64,000 nucleotides of DNA, taken from NCBI RefSeq assembly GCF_014898055.3, contig NW_023604295.1, forward strand, positions 67,295,730-67,359,729. Reading direction: 5' to 3'. The stretch comes from Talpa occidentalis. Taxonomy: Eukaryota; Chordata; Mammalia; Eulipotyphla; Talpidae. The notes under the pieces were generated by a model that did not search any database, had not been told where the DNA came from, and saw only the letters and a list, made by a program, of their open reading frames with translations. Below are positions 47,303 to 58,898 of this stretch, piece by piece. Each line of letters opens with the position of its first letter. Position 1 is the stretch's first letter. The position numbers and the translations under genes were made by a program.

Positions 47303-47810
47303 GCTAGTTATATTTAAAGACCAGGTTTATTAAGGAAAGGAAAAGGGACAGGTTTGCTGAGAGAGACCTGCAGGGTAGCAGGCGGACAGCCTTGAGGAGC
47401 GCTGCCTCTGCTGAGGGAGGTCAGTGAAGAGAAGTCCTGGCAGGTACAGGTCACGGGCAGGCAGGAGGCTGCTGCCCTTCAGAGGGAGAGAATTGGTGAA
47501 AGAACCTGCATAGTCACAGGTGGACAGACGGAGTGCTGCCCTGTTATGAGGGCTGCTTTAGGTTTTATCATCTTCAGGGAGGGGTCATCTTTGTGGGTGG
47601 ATGGTTTGTGCCATTGACACTCCCTACAGCAGTCTGATAGTTTCTGAGTGCTGTGCCTTCTGATCTGGGTGTTGATGCCTCAGGGTCTTGGTTTCTATAA
47701 CTGGGTTAATGGATTATGCTAATCCCTTCTATCCCTGCCTCCTTGTGTGAGTTAGGTTCTTGACTTTGTATCTCCTTTCCGGTTTTTCTGTTCTTATGCT
47801 CCATCACTAC

Positions 47811-48544
47811 TGCTACTGAAGTGCAATTTCTATGCAAAACAAGGTAAACTAGGACTACCAATACAACCTACAAATAGTTATTCCCAAATATCCTTTAGGG
47901 AGTGTTGATATATAAAAACAAAACAAAACAAAAAATCGATCAGTTTTTTTTAATGCTTTTGATTATTTGCAAGCTTTGATATATTAGGTGGACATTTTTC
48001 AGCAAAATGGTAAAATATCTTGAGCTTTTGGAATAAAAACAAGTATTCTTTACAGATAGAATGAAAGAGTGAACAAATGATTCAATACCTTGCCTTCAGT
48101 GAAGAAATAATTCTATTCTACTATTAGGGAACTAGGAAAACACAACTATACTCGATAAAGACCAAATTACTAAAATAGATGATTCCTTTCGTGACTACCT
48201 AACTGACTGAGGAGGTGTGAAAGACAAATTGCCTTGAGCCAGATGTAAAAAAAAAGACACTGCATAAACAGAAATTATTATTAAGAAACTAACTTGTCTC
48301 AAATGCTTCATAAAATATTATTATTTATGACTTTAACATTTAAAATTTCTAGCTGAAAACAAGTTTTGCTGTTGGTTGCTGGCTGTACTCTCTCCATGTA
48401 GGGAGTATCTGTCATTCAACTCATTGCCTCCCCTCTTTCTCAAGTCCATTTTCCTTAACATTTTAAGGCTCACTCCCATCAATATGCCCTTGTATAGAAG
48501 CTAAGGAAGAAGTTAGGTCACTGTGCTCTGTGAATGGTTTTATC
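47811..48544. other. Unassigned non-coding sequence
   Basis: About 730 bp, AT-rich, nothing recognised. Confidence 0.5.
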
Positions 48545-48799
48545 CTCTTGGGCAGTCTCCTTTTTTTAATTATTTTATTTTATATATTTTTTACATCATT
48601 TTTCATTTTTGCACAATGTATGCATTTTCATCTTGGTTATAGTCCCCAAACAATTCCCACCCCCTTATTTTGACTGTAATCTCTCCTACCCTCCAACCCC
48701 TGTAATGTGTGTCTGGTTTATAGTTGCTTGTTGCTTGTTGATTTTTATTTTTATTTTATTGTAATTAGTCTTTTTTCCTGGTCCCTTATTTAGATTTTC

Positions 48800-48976
48800 T
48801 TTACTCTTTTCCTTCCGGGCTTGTCTGGTTGTTTGTGACCCTTTTCTGTGGGTCCCCACTGGAAGATGCTTTAGACTTGTGGCAGGCTTTGGGGCCTTGT
48901 TCTGGGCCGATCCCATTTGAATGGAGTTTTACCCACGAGGGGATGGGTAACTTTGGGTGTTTCATTTAGAAACTAA
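48800..48976 (+). mobile_element. 177-bp inverted partial copy of LTR copy D
   Basis: Plus-orientation piece of the ERV1-like LTR that is identical, base for base, to the reverse complement of 49139-49315 inside copy D. This includes variants private to copy D: TCTGGTTG instead of TCCGGTTG, TTTGAATGGAG, and GGGTGTTTC. It is joined to copy D by a 9-bp filler (48977-48985). Confidence 0.93.
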
Positions 48977-48985
48977 CGCCAAATC

Positions 48986-49578
48986 TGTTATAGGACAGGG
49001 AGAGGGGCAGCCCAAACCCCGCAAACCTGCCTATTTTAAATGGGTTCGGCCATTCGCCGTATCAACACAAAACATATGAGACTTTAATGAGAAGGAACTT
49101 TAATAAAACTAGGAAACAATACAGGAAAAGCAAATAATTTAGTTTCTAAATGAAACACCCAAAGTTACCCATCCCCTCGTGGGTAAAACTCCATTCAAAT
49201 GGGATCGGCCCAGAACAAGGCCCCAAAGCCTGCCACAAGTCTAAAGCATCTTCCAGTGGGGACCCACAGAAAAGGGTCACAAACAACCAGACAAGCCCGG
49301 AAGGAAAAGAGTAAAATCAACATCAAGATAAAAGCTGCCATTGTCACCTCCCCATGGGTCTCACCCACATCTGTGTCACCCAGTCCACGACCAAAAGACA
49401 AGCGCAGTTTCTTCACGTGTCTCTAGGCTCCATGAGCCTCCTCCAGGTCTCCTTGCTCCATCCTGTTTCCTTCCTCAGTCTCTTCTGCAGCTTCTCCTCT
49501 TCCTGCTCAGCTCCACCCTCCCTTGGATGGGGCAGGGAACCTGGAACTTCCCCCTTTCCTGGGGACCACCCTGTTACA
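48986..49578 (-). mobile_element. ERV1-like LTR, full length (copy D)
   Basis: 593-bp LTR in reverse, TGTTATAGGACAGGG to ACCACCCTGTTACA, inside the antisense L1. Unlike copies A, B, C and E it lacks a matching target duplication (left AATC, right ATAT). This is explained by the rearrangement at its left edge. Confidence 0.92.
49195..49341 (-). pseudogene. LTR-borne small frame, truncated (copy D)
   Basis: The same ATG frame as in copies A, B and C but stopped after 48 codons by a Trp-to-TGA change. An Ala-Cys-Leu replaces Ala-Cys-Pro near residue 18. Confidence 0.4.
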
Positions 49579-50572
49579 ATATGAGTGAGACCATCCAGTA
49601 TTTTTCTTTTTCTTTCTGGATTATTTCACTGAGCATGTTCACTTCCAGCTCCATCCATGTTGCTGCAAATTGCATGAGTTTATCTTTTTTGATTGCTGAG
49701 TAATATTCCATTGTGTATATGTACCACATCTTCTTGATCCAGTCATCTATTTTTGGGCATTTGGGTTGTTTCCATAGCTTATTGTCGATAGTGCCGCAAT
49801 AAACGTAAGAGTGCAGGTGCCCTTTTGAATTAATGATTCTGTGTCCTTTGAGTAAATACCTAGGAGTGGAATTGCTGGATCATATGGAAGTTCCATCTTT
49901 AGCAGGTTAATTAATCTCCACACAGCTTTCCCTAGTGGTTGGACCAGTTTGTACTCCCACCAACAGTGCAGGAGAGTTCCCTTTTCTCCTCATCCTTGCC
50001 AACATTTGTTGTGGCTAGTTTTTTTTTAATATGTGCCATTCTCATTGGTGTAAGATGGTATCTCATGGTAGTTTTGATTTGCATTTCCCTGATTACAAGT
50101 GATGCTGAACATTTTTTCATATGCCTGTTGGCCATTCACATTTCCTCTTTGGAGAAATTCCTTTTTAGCTCTTCTGCCCATTTTTTGACTGTATTATTTA
50201 CTTTGTTGTTGAGACTCTTCAGCTCTTTGTAGATTTTTGTGATCAGTCCTTTATCATTAGTGTTGTGTACAAAAATTTTCTCCCAGTCGGTGGGGTTTCT
50301 CTTTGTTTTGGTTATTGTGCAGAAGATCTTTAATTTGATGTAGTCCCAGCTGTTTATCTTTGGCTTCGCTATCACTGCTTTGGATGATGAGTCTTTAAAG
50401 ATGTTACTGAGGTGTATGTCATGTAGTGTTTTGCCTATATTTCCTTCTATATATTTTATGGTTTCAGATCTTATGTCTAGTTCTTTAATCCATTTTGAGT
50501 TGGTTTTTGTGCATGGTGTGAGGTGGTAGTCAAGCTTCATTCTTTTGCATGTAGCGACTCTTGGGCAGTCTC

Positions 50573-51209
50573 TTAATGTCATACTTACGGCAAGTAGATA
50601 TTTTGTTTTAAGAAACATGATCATCTTCTGAATGACTGTGAATAATAAATACATACATAATGGGATAATGGACTCAAATAACTTAGCTTTTAATAGCCAT
50701 TTGCCCTTACTCCCACCTCCTCCCCCCCCAAAAAAAAATAAAACAAAACACAAAAATCCCCAAAACCTCCAACTTAGCAACATAGCCCTGAGACACTAAT
50801 TTCATCTTTGGCTATGTATCTGAAAGAGTGGCCAGAATACACTTCACGCTTGGAGGGATTAATTTGTGAAAATCTGTACTTGGGGCCTGAGCTGGCAGTA
50901 AGTTGGAGTAGTGCTTAGAGAGTATTCTTTTCACTGACAGGGACTTAACACCCTTAAGGATCTCAGACAGTGCTGGTCTCTATCTAAGCTCTATGCTTAG
51001 AGCTCTATCAGCCAGAATCCCATTGATTTTTGTACATACTTAAAAACACCAAGTTTAATGTTTAATAATGATGTGGAAATGAAATGGTTCTATGAATAAA
51101 TTTAATAGTGTAGGAAATCTTACTGAAGCTATATTTAATGGAGCTTTCTGCCTAGGATAAACAAATTTTCTGTCTTTTTTTTTTTTTTCACATAGAAACA
51201 TAAAGATTG
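50573..51209. other. Unassigned non-coding sequence
   Basis: Nothing recognised. Contains a C-run/A-run junction near 50722-50740. Confidence 0.5.
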
Positions 51210-51900
51210 ACCAACTGTTTTTACAACTTTGTTTTCATTTTTTTCTTTTTATTCAAAATTTTTTTGAAGTATCATTGCTTTATAACATGTTGCAGGTGTG
51301 CATCATTTTATTTTATTTTATTTTTTAAAGATTTATTTATTTATGCACACAAGAGCTGGGGTACAAGCATGAGATGCAGGGGGTGAGAGAATTCACCAGA
51401 GACAGAGTGGGGAACAGAACAGGCAAACTGGCTGACATACACTGCTGAGGGGAGCAGTGGGCGAGACAAGAGAGGTCTGCTTTGCCATGTGGGTTTTTCT
51501 CTGGCCGGGCGGGGATCGAACTTGTGCTGCAGAGGCTGTGAATTGCTTCATAGTGTGGTGCTTAACCCCTTGCGCCACCAGGAAGCCAGGTGTGCATCAT
51601 TTTAAATTGACATCTTTATATACTAAAAAGTTCATCACTGAAAGTCAGGTTTATCCTTTACTGTACCATTGACCCCTTTTACTCTGTTTACCTTTTCCCC
51701 TTTTCTCTTCTGGTAACCATAATTTTGCCTTAGAGTTTCAAAGCTTATTTTTAATTTACTTAGTTCATTAGTAATTTTTTTAGCTTATCAGTTATGAGTG
51801 AAATCATACAATGATTGTCTTTCTCCATCTGACTTATTTCATTAAGCATAGTATCCTTAGGTCATAACCACTCTGAATATGCCCAATTTTGCCTGACTTT
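51210..51900 (-). mobile_element. Old antisense L1 3' region, interrupted by a SINE
   Basis: AAGTATCATTGCTTTATAACATG, GTTATGAGTGAAATCATACAA and TTATTTCATTAAGCATAG fit the antisense 3' UTR and ORF2 end of an old L1. The SINE at 51310-51586 splits it. Confidence 0.65.
51310..51586 (-). mobile_element. tRNA-derived SINE, older subfamily
   Basis: Reverse orientation, T-rich tail then AAGATTTATTTATTTATGCAC, ending CACCAGGAAGC. Perfect 18-bp target duplication CAGGTGTGCATCATTTTA is at 51292-51309 and 51587-51604. Confidence 0.94.
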
Positions 51901-52115
51901 ATTTTTAATAATAGGAGTTTATGTTTCTCAGATTTGGAAGGGTGTTGTCACATCGCTGAAGCTCTAAGTGTAAAAATCATAAGGCATGACTATTTTAAGA
52001 CAGTTCAGTATTATAGCACATTACATTCAATGACCTTTGTGCTAATCTTGATTTATCAATAAATGGCTAAATGTATTCTGAGTACTTTTCTAAAGACCGT
52101 AACTATATATGTAAT

Positions 52116-52502
52116 TGTAGCGGCAGGATGGGCCTCTAAGTAGGTTTTCTGATCCAGCAGACAGGTAAAGGAGAGTCCTGGAGCCCTCGGTGGCTTTCTC
52201 AGGCTTTTATTAAGCTTTTACATGTAGTTTGGCAAACAGGTGTACGGCAGGCAGGGGTGCCAGGGGGCCAGGAGGGCAATAGGCTTCCAAGCCCCAGGCA
52301 AGTCTTCACTCTGGGCTTCTCTGGGGTTCTTTCTCTCCTTTCTCTTGCCTCTCTTCTGCTTCTCTTGGTGACTATCTCAATACTCCTCCCATGGCCCACA
52401 GAAGTAAACAACACAACAATTTAACAACTGCAGGTGCCCCATCAGGCTGGGCAATCCTAATGGTGGGTGGGCAGAAAAGCCTGAAAATCCATTTACCCTA
52501 CA
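52116..52502 (-). mobile_element. Solo LTR with 5-bp target duplication
   Basis: 387 bp, TGTAGCGGCAGGATGG to CATTTACCCTACA (TG/CA ends). The antisense polyadenylation signal is TTTATT at 52206-52211. Perfect flanks GTAAT are at 52111-52115 and 52503-52507. The 5-bp duplication differs from the 4 bp of the 37-49 kb family, so this is a separate ERV group. No internal sequence. Confidence 0.88.
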
Positions 52503-52507
52503 GTAAT

Positions 52508-53300
52508 GCAGTTTCAAAGGATGATACTTCTAAATGCTAAAGAAAATAAATCTCAATGCTTTTAAAAGGTCCTTCAGTAATCTCACACAGTATTCAAACA
52601 GATATTCATAAATTTATAGCATAGTAATAGTCATTCAGTTTAAACCCCTACTTTTCTTTTAGGCACCGGATTTTAAGTAATTTGCTTAAGTTATACTGAT
52701 GGACCTCTATTGGTATTTAGAGCTATAGATTCCAAAGTCCAATCTATTTTCAGCATATCGAGTTGTGTAGACACGATTTTATTTAATTTTTATGAAGGAC
52801 ACTCAGTAGCTTAAAGTCTCAAGTAACAGATGACTAAAGAAAATATATTTTAATTGTTCATTAAAGGTTTCAAGAGAAACAAGGGAAAGAAAGAAAGAAA
52901 TCGTTATTTATTTGTGTCTCCATCTTATGTCAGCAACTGAGCCAGACATGTTCATGACATTAGTCATTTTGGTAATAGCCACAGTTTCAGAGATTAAAAA
53001 AGCCAAGTATTATGATTTTTTTAGGTCATTCTTAAAATGGCACATCTGGAATTTGAACCCAAGTCTTTCAGAGAGACTCTTATCTGATTGCGCATCTTAT
53101 ATTCATGACAGAACACAATCAATGGCATCTTTGAAGGAGACATGCTGATGAGTTATGTTTTTAAAAAACCCAGGCCCTGCCAAGCATGGGAAACAAAAGC
53201 TAGGGTCATAAAAGCTAGGTATTACTCAGATATTCCAGATTTCTGAGGAGATAGCAGACTGAGGAAACCCGCTTGAATCTTGGGACTCAGGATAGGACTT
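52508..53300. other. Unassigned non-coding sequence
   Basis: A (GAAA)n run at about 52884-52900. A 78-codon frame at 52912-53148 has no recognisable features. Confidence 0.5.
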
Positions 53301-56300
53301 TTGTAGAGTTAACTTGAGAAGAAGGCAACTTTGGTCAGTATCTGTGGTCTTTGTTGCTTATTCTTTTCTTTTGCAAGTTAATGGTTGTTGCGCTAGCAGC
53401 AGATGGTCAGAAAGGATGGTCTGGTCCATATCTCTGTGATTCATCTGTCAACAGAAAAGGTCAGAGGGGAATGCTGGAGTTTTGCTACAAGTCTTTTTGA
53501 GAAGTTGATATGTTAATGATCTAAGGGGCACAACTAAATATTCTGAAGGTTACACTAATGGCTCACTGGTGTAGAGGATTTCCCCTACTGTGTGTAATTT
53601 GTTTTCTTGCTTTCAGTTAGGATGAGATATAAACACACCTACACACAGTAGTTCAATTTTATAAATTTATCTAATGGAATGACTCCCATTGTAGATAAAA
53701 CTGCCCACATACTATAAGAATATGACTTAGTTATCCCTCTGGGAACTCTCTGGAGGAATTGAGGGCAGCCATTTGAAGAGATTATCTATAATCATCTGAG
53801 AGCTACACTAATTGCAGGTTGACTTTCTTTAAATACTTGAAGGAGACAGGAAGTTAATGGTGGTTTGTGCATAAGAAATACCAACAGGGAGTGCACATTG
53901 ATCTCGGGAAGAAAGTGTTTCCAATTATAAGAATTCTCCAAATGGGCTCTAGGAGACACAGGTTGATAGCGTATCCCACAGCGTCTTCAGCCAACTACTA
54001 TAGTTCCCAGTTCAGCCTGAATAGTTGAGGCCAATTCTTTTTTTAGAGATTGAGTAGAGACAATTTGACTGATCTGACTCTCACATGCTATTAGCTGAGG
54101 TTTATCTGCCCAGCAATGCACCAGAGCAATGGCTACAAAAGTGGGAAAGTCATCCAAAAAGTACTGGCAAGGGAAATGTGGATGAGGGGAAGTTCCTGCT
54201 ATTTTTTATAGACTTAATGGATGGTTTGGGGGGAGGAATTGGAGATCAAATCATCACCAGACTCTGCTGGTGGGAGATAGAAAACCAGTCAGGCAGTTAA
54301 TTTCAGGATACTTCTAACCATCTGGGAGAGTGATGGCAGGATTTTTTTTTTTCCCTCCACAGAGAAGGCTTCCATGGCAATTCTGAAAAGCAAAGATCTT
54401 TAGTAACCCTTCCTTCTCTATCTCTAGTGCCTAACGTATTACTTCCTAAGGTTAGGGCTATTGCTCACTCCACTACCACAAAATCCGAATGTTCTGTTAG
54501 AGTAGTTATAAGATCACTTTCTTCCAACCAGCCTCTACCATCACCTACACCTTTAATCCAGGAACATGTGCAAGAGGAATAAGGACATTTTTATAATACC
54601 TTCAAAGACCCAGTATTTCCCTTACTTTGGCCACATGAGCTACAAAAGGGGACATGTTCACTGTGCTCAACCAAATAGTCTTTGTTTTTGTGTTCTAAAA
54701 TCATGTAAGTTCAACAAGAGAATATAGGTGGCTGGACCAGAATTATGTTTGAAACTCCTAAGGCCTCTGTTGGTTCAGTTGCTTCTTGGAGAATGTGCTA
54801 ACTCATCCAGCCTGGGGCTGATGTTAAGGAAAAGAAAGATGCATTTAATATTCAGGAATGGTCAGACTGAACTCACAAAATTTCAAAATAAATAGTACAG
54901 TCCCTACCACTTTCATCCTGATCATTTGATGTTCCTTTAATGACCAGTCTGTTGTACCCAGGTGTGTAGATTAAGAAGAGAGGTTAACAGAATCAGAAAT
55001 CCGTTTAGCTGATTTTTAGGAGCACTTTCTGATGCTCAATGATACTGGATATCTGGGGATGGTAGGCAGTATACAAGAGATGGAAAATCTAGCAAGGCAT
55101 TACTGTGACTGTTGAGTGACTTTTGTAATAAAAAAGAGCATTGTTGTCAGACTGCTAATGGTCCTAAAAGTCAAACACATAATAAAGATTAATTTTCAAG
55201 GGCCATAACAGTGATTGGGATTGGTAGTTTGGATTGGGACAGTAATTTCATAACCTGAAAATGTGCTGACAACAGTAAGGTAGGATTAGCAGCTTCTATG
55301 GGGCAGAGGGGTGGTCAGGAGCTAAGGTAATCAATCTGTAAAGATTAGGTAGGGAGCAAATACTATAAACCCCATGCACTTTGGTTTCTCGAGACAATGA
55401 GCAAATGTTTGACAGGAGTCACAAGTGGGGACTCTAGTGGTAGCCTCTTCATCATTTCCTTTGTGCCCAGTCTATGATGGTGAATAGATTGTCATATCTG
55501 GTACAGTGATGAAGCCCTGCTGTAACTGGCAATCCAGGCAGTGCAGGCTCCATCAACAGTGAGATGCCAAACAACTTCATCAGAGAATAGACCTGTATCA
55601 TGGCCGTCTGTGCAAGTGGCCAGATAAGCTGTCTTGATTTGTTTTTACTTTTCATGACCCCAAAGAAAGGGATCTTGAAATTGACCATCCATAGTTTTCA
55701 TGCAGCTGACCAAATATCTAGGCTTTTTGTAACAACTGAACAATCAGTGAAAATATAGCAAGTTTCATTAAGGAGAAGATCTAAGTTATAAAATTGGGTT
55801 GAATTCTGCCCGCAAAGTAGAAAAACTATGGTTCTTTTCAATTTGGCAAAGCTGATCATGAGGCTGAGCCTCTGGAAGCCTGTGCCCAACATCAGGTTTC
55901 AGTTTAGCTGAGCTGTCAATAAACCAAGCCCAGGCATTTTGGGGAATGTCAGTTACATGAGGATTCATTGAGCAGACAGCTTGGCTTAGGCAATGGATTG
56001 GGAAAATAAAGAGTCTCTCGCAGGTACAGCTGTCACCTTTTCATGTAAAGCTAAGATGTTGTTGGGGCCAAGATGAAAATGCTGTTTCCCCTTAATAAGT
56101 GAGACTTGTTGGGCATGCCTGATCTTGTTAGTCATGGACTCTGAGTTGATCCATGCCAAAATAGAGATATTTTGTTTGCAAATAATAAGGCTCCTCAAGA
56201 CCAGATGTTTGGTTTCAAATAAAGCATAGTGGTATGGTAATAGTTGTTTATCAAAAGGACTATATTTAGTATATGTGTTAGAGCAACAATGAATCCCAAA

Positions 56301-57000
56301 CCCCAAGGGTCTAAGGAGAGATTACCCCCCATGCTTCGGATTTCAAAAAGCAAAATTATCAGTTAGATAAGATCTTGTTAAGATTGTGAGACCCCAAGGT
56401 AGACAGCATGTTTACAGTCTGCTGGAAAGTTTCCCAAGAACCTTTGGATTTGGGTGCAATTCAAAGCAAGCTGATTTATGGGTCAGTCAATGAAAGGAGG
56501 CAAGTAGGAATTTCAAGTGGGACATATATTACCTCCAGTATCCAGAGTCCAAGTATATGTTGGGGCCTCTCTTTAGTAGCAGGGATTCAAAGGGAGCAGA
56601 CCTTAAATGCTGAAGGAATTTATGGTTGTCAATCCATAACACAATTCCAAGGCCCTGAATTTTATCAGGGGTCATCTACTGCTGGTGATGGCCAAGGTGG
56701 TGTGATAAAACCTCATTGTCCTCTCAGGTAAGTGAGTACTATTGCTTCTCTCCATTTCTGGGTTCCTATGGACTTTGGGACAGTTGCTATGGGGCCTCAG
56801 TTTCTTCTGGGTTTGAAAGAAGTCATGGATGTGAAGTTAGTAAGTAGTTTTTTTGTTATAAGCATGAGAGCACTGTTCCTACTTTCTAGATGCCAGAGTA
56901 GAAAGTAGAAGTTCTTCAGAAATAGCATTTGAAAGAAACTAGGAAGACAAAAACTCTCTCAAGCAAATCTGCTATTTCAGGTTTGGATCTCAAAAGTGCT
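53300..57000 (-). pseudogene. Decayed ERV pol region
   Basis: On the minus strand, translated pieces in shifting frames follow retroviral pol order from right to left. A reverse-transcriptase connection region is at about 56306-55986 (SPFDKQLLPYHYALFETKH). RNase H follows at about 55968-55698 (AWFIDSSAK and later IFTDCSVV). Then an integrase zinc-finger-like His/Cys motif runs from about 55540 to 55400 (an HH pair, then CDSC). Stops and frameshifts occur every few dozen codons, so nothing is functional. Texture suggests an ERVL- or old class I-type element; exact family and limits are uncertain, and no flanking LTR pair was identified. Confidence 0.72.
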
Positions 57001-57454
57001 AACTTCCACCAGAGTGGAAAAGTTTCACTTATGACTCAAGCCAAATGCATATAACTACAATATGAATTTAATGGGGGGAATCCACATGACAGCAATATAG
57101 ATGTACAATTCAGTTGGCTGCAAAAGGGGGAAGGCTACAAAACTCTTGGCAAGACTATGGAGACCGGCTGACAGAGCAGGGGTGGGGGCCCAGTCTGAAA
57201 ATTCCTGGTAGTCTTCATTTTGAGGGAAGAGAAGGCCACTTCTCAGAGAGAGATTCCTTTGTGTCTTTCGCCAGAACCTTGAGAAGGCTTCAGCACCATG
57301 GGTGTGGAGTCTATAGCCATATATAATTGGCTTAAATTCAGTTCCTATATTTATACCACTATTCAGAGGTATATTATCAGGATCACCTGTTAATTTTAAT
57401 TTAGCCAGAACCTCTCAGCAGAGTCTGCTATCTCCTTGCCTTTTCTATGTTTCT

Positions 57455-57734
57455 TTTTTCTTTTTTTTAAAGATTTATTTATTTATGCATACAAGAACTG
57501 GGGTTCAGGCCAGAGGTGTGGGTAGGTGGGTGAGAGGATTCACCAGAGACAGAGTGGGGAACAGAACAGGCGGATCGACTGAAATACACTGCTGAGGGGA
57601 GCAGCAGCTGAGTCAGGGGAGGTCTGCTGCACCATGTGGGTCACCTCCCTGGCTGGGGATCAAACTCGTGCTGCCGTGGTTGCAGATAGCTTCATAGGTT
57701 GCATTTTAACCCCTTGTGCCACCAGGGAGGCCCC
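57455..57734 (-). mobile_element. tRNA-derived SINE, older subfamily
   Basis: Reverse orientation. Target copies are GCCTTTTCTATGTTTCT (57438-57454) and GCCTTTTGTATGTTTCT (57735-57751), one mismatch. Antisense B-box region GGGGATCAAACTC. Confidence 0.93.
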
Positions 57735-57751
57735 GCCTTTTGTATGTTTCT

Positions 57752-58626
57752 TTATAAGAGTCATAAATAAGTGTGTGTATCTCAGTTGAGAAGTTCACTG
57801 GCTCTATGTCAATAGCTCCTGCCTGTTGATCATCCAGGATCATTACAATATTAATATGTATGGCAATATCATGAGCTAATTTCTTTAGAAATATGCCATT
57901 TTTTGAATCATTTTGAAGATGAACTAGTGACCTTGTTCTATATATTGAATTGATCCTTCTCTTCATATCCCACCTGTATCTTTGAGTCTGCTCTTATACC
58001 CATGAATCTATTAATTCTACAGATAAACCTTCTCTTTACCCCCTCCTGCTAGGATATGAATTATATTGTTACTAGTTTACATTTGTAAATGATATTAGAG
58101 ATCCACTTTTAAGGTTATGTCTTATATTTAATTCTGTATTATTTACTTCTTCACTTGAACCAAAATTTGTGGTTTTAAAATTAGAGCTGTAATTTTAATT
58201 ATTTTCTTTTACTGGTAGTTCAATAGTATGTATAAATGTTACTTGTTCCACATGACTCTTGTTACAAAACCTATCTACTAAAATCAACTAATATGCAATG
58301 GTTTTTATTTTAGTTTCTTTTCATTTTCATTACACAATAAATTAAAATTATTTTAAAATCTCCTATCTACATATAATGATTTATATCATATCTATGTGTT
58401 GAAACACTTTGGCTTCACATCTTGAAATAATTTCTACTAATTTTCAAATCATTAGGTGTTACTGTATCTATATTCAGGGCCGATTAACTACTATTTGAAT
58501 AAGCTTGACTGGTTGTTTAAAACTATTTAAATAATGCTATACTTGTGCCTTGAATATTTATTTTTGCTTCTTTCATCATACTTTTGAGAGTATTTTACAA
58601 TGCACTCTTCATTAAGTTATTAAACG
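57752..58626. other. Unassigned non-coding sequence
   Basis: About 870 bp, very AT-rich, nothing recognised. Confidence 0.5.
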
Positions 58627-58898
58627 GGCCTCCCTGGTGGTGCAGCAGGTTGAGTGCAGCGCTATGAAGCTCTCCGCAGCTTCTGCAGCACCAGTTCAAT
58701 TCCCAGCCAGCCAGGGAGATTCCCACGTGGTGCAACAGACCTCTTCTGTCGCGCCCACTGCTCCTTTCAGCAGTGCTTTCAGTCTGTCTGCCTGTTCTGT
58801 TGCCCGCTCTGTCTCTGGTGAATCCTCTTACCCTCCCGCACCTCTGGTCTGTACCCCACCTATTGTATAAATTAAAAAAAAAAAATCTTTAAAAAAAC
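58627..58898 (+). mobile_element. tRNA-derived SINE, older subfamily
   Basis: Starts GGGCCTCCCTGGTGGTGCAG, and the B box has decayed to GTTCAATTCCC. The tail is AAATTAAAAAAAAAAAATC. The flanks share only ATTAAA, so the target duplication is short or degraded. Confidence 0.9.

Larger units (their letters stand above)
46588..47810 (-). mobile_element. Probable LTR split by two SINEs
   Basis: The text before the SINE pair (GGTCCTTGGGTTCAC to GAGACAGAGACGC) and after it (AAAGACCAGGTTTATTAAGG onward) forms one LTR-like unit when the insert is removed. It has an antisense polyadenylation signal (TTTATT near 47327) and U3-like text to about 47.8 kb. Family and ends are uncertain. Confidence 0.5.
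48560..50557 (-). mobile_element. Antisense L1 LINE, 5'-truncated, interrupted by LTR copy D
   Basis: Flanked by a perfect 15-bp duplication CTCTTGGGCAGTCTC (48545-48559 and 50558-50572). From the left it has a T-run (poly-A), the 3' UTR to about 48799, the LTR complex, then the ORF2 C-terminal half from 49579 to about 50557. L1 parts sum to about 1.2 kb. At the LTR junction about 12 bp of L1 present in the related copy at 30.3 kb are missing. Confidence 0.93.

Noticed and set aside
52116..57000. LTR at 52.1 kb as the 3' LTR of the pol remnant
   Set aside because: It has perfect GTAAT on both sides, which means it is a self-contained solo LTR.
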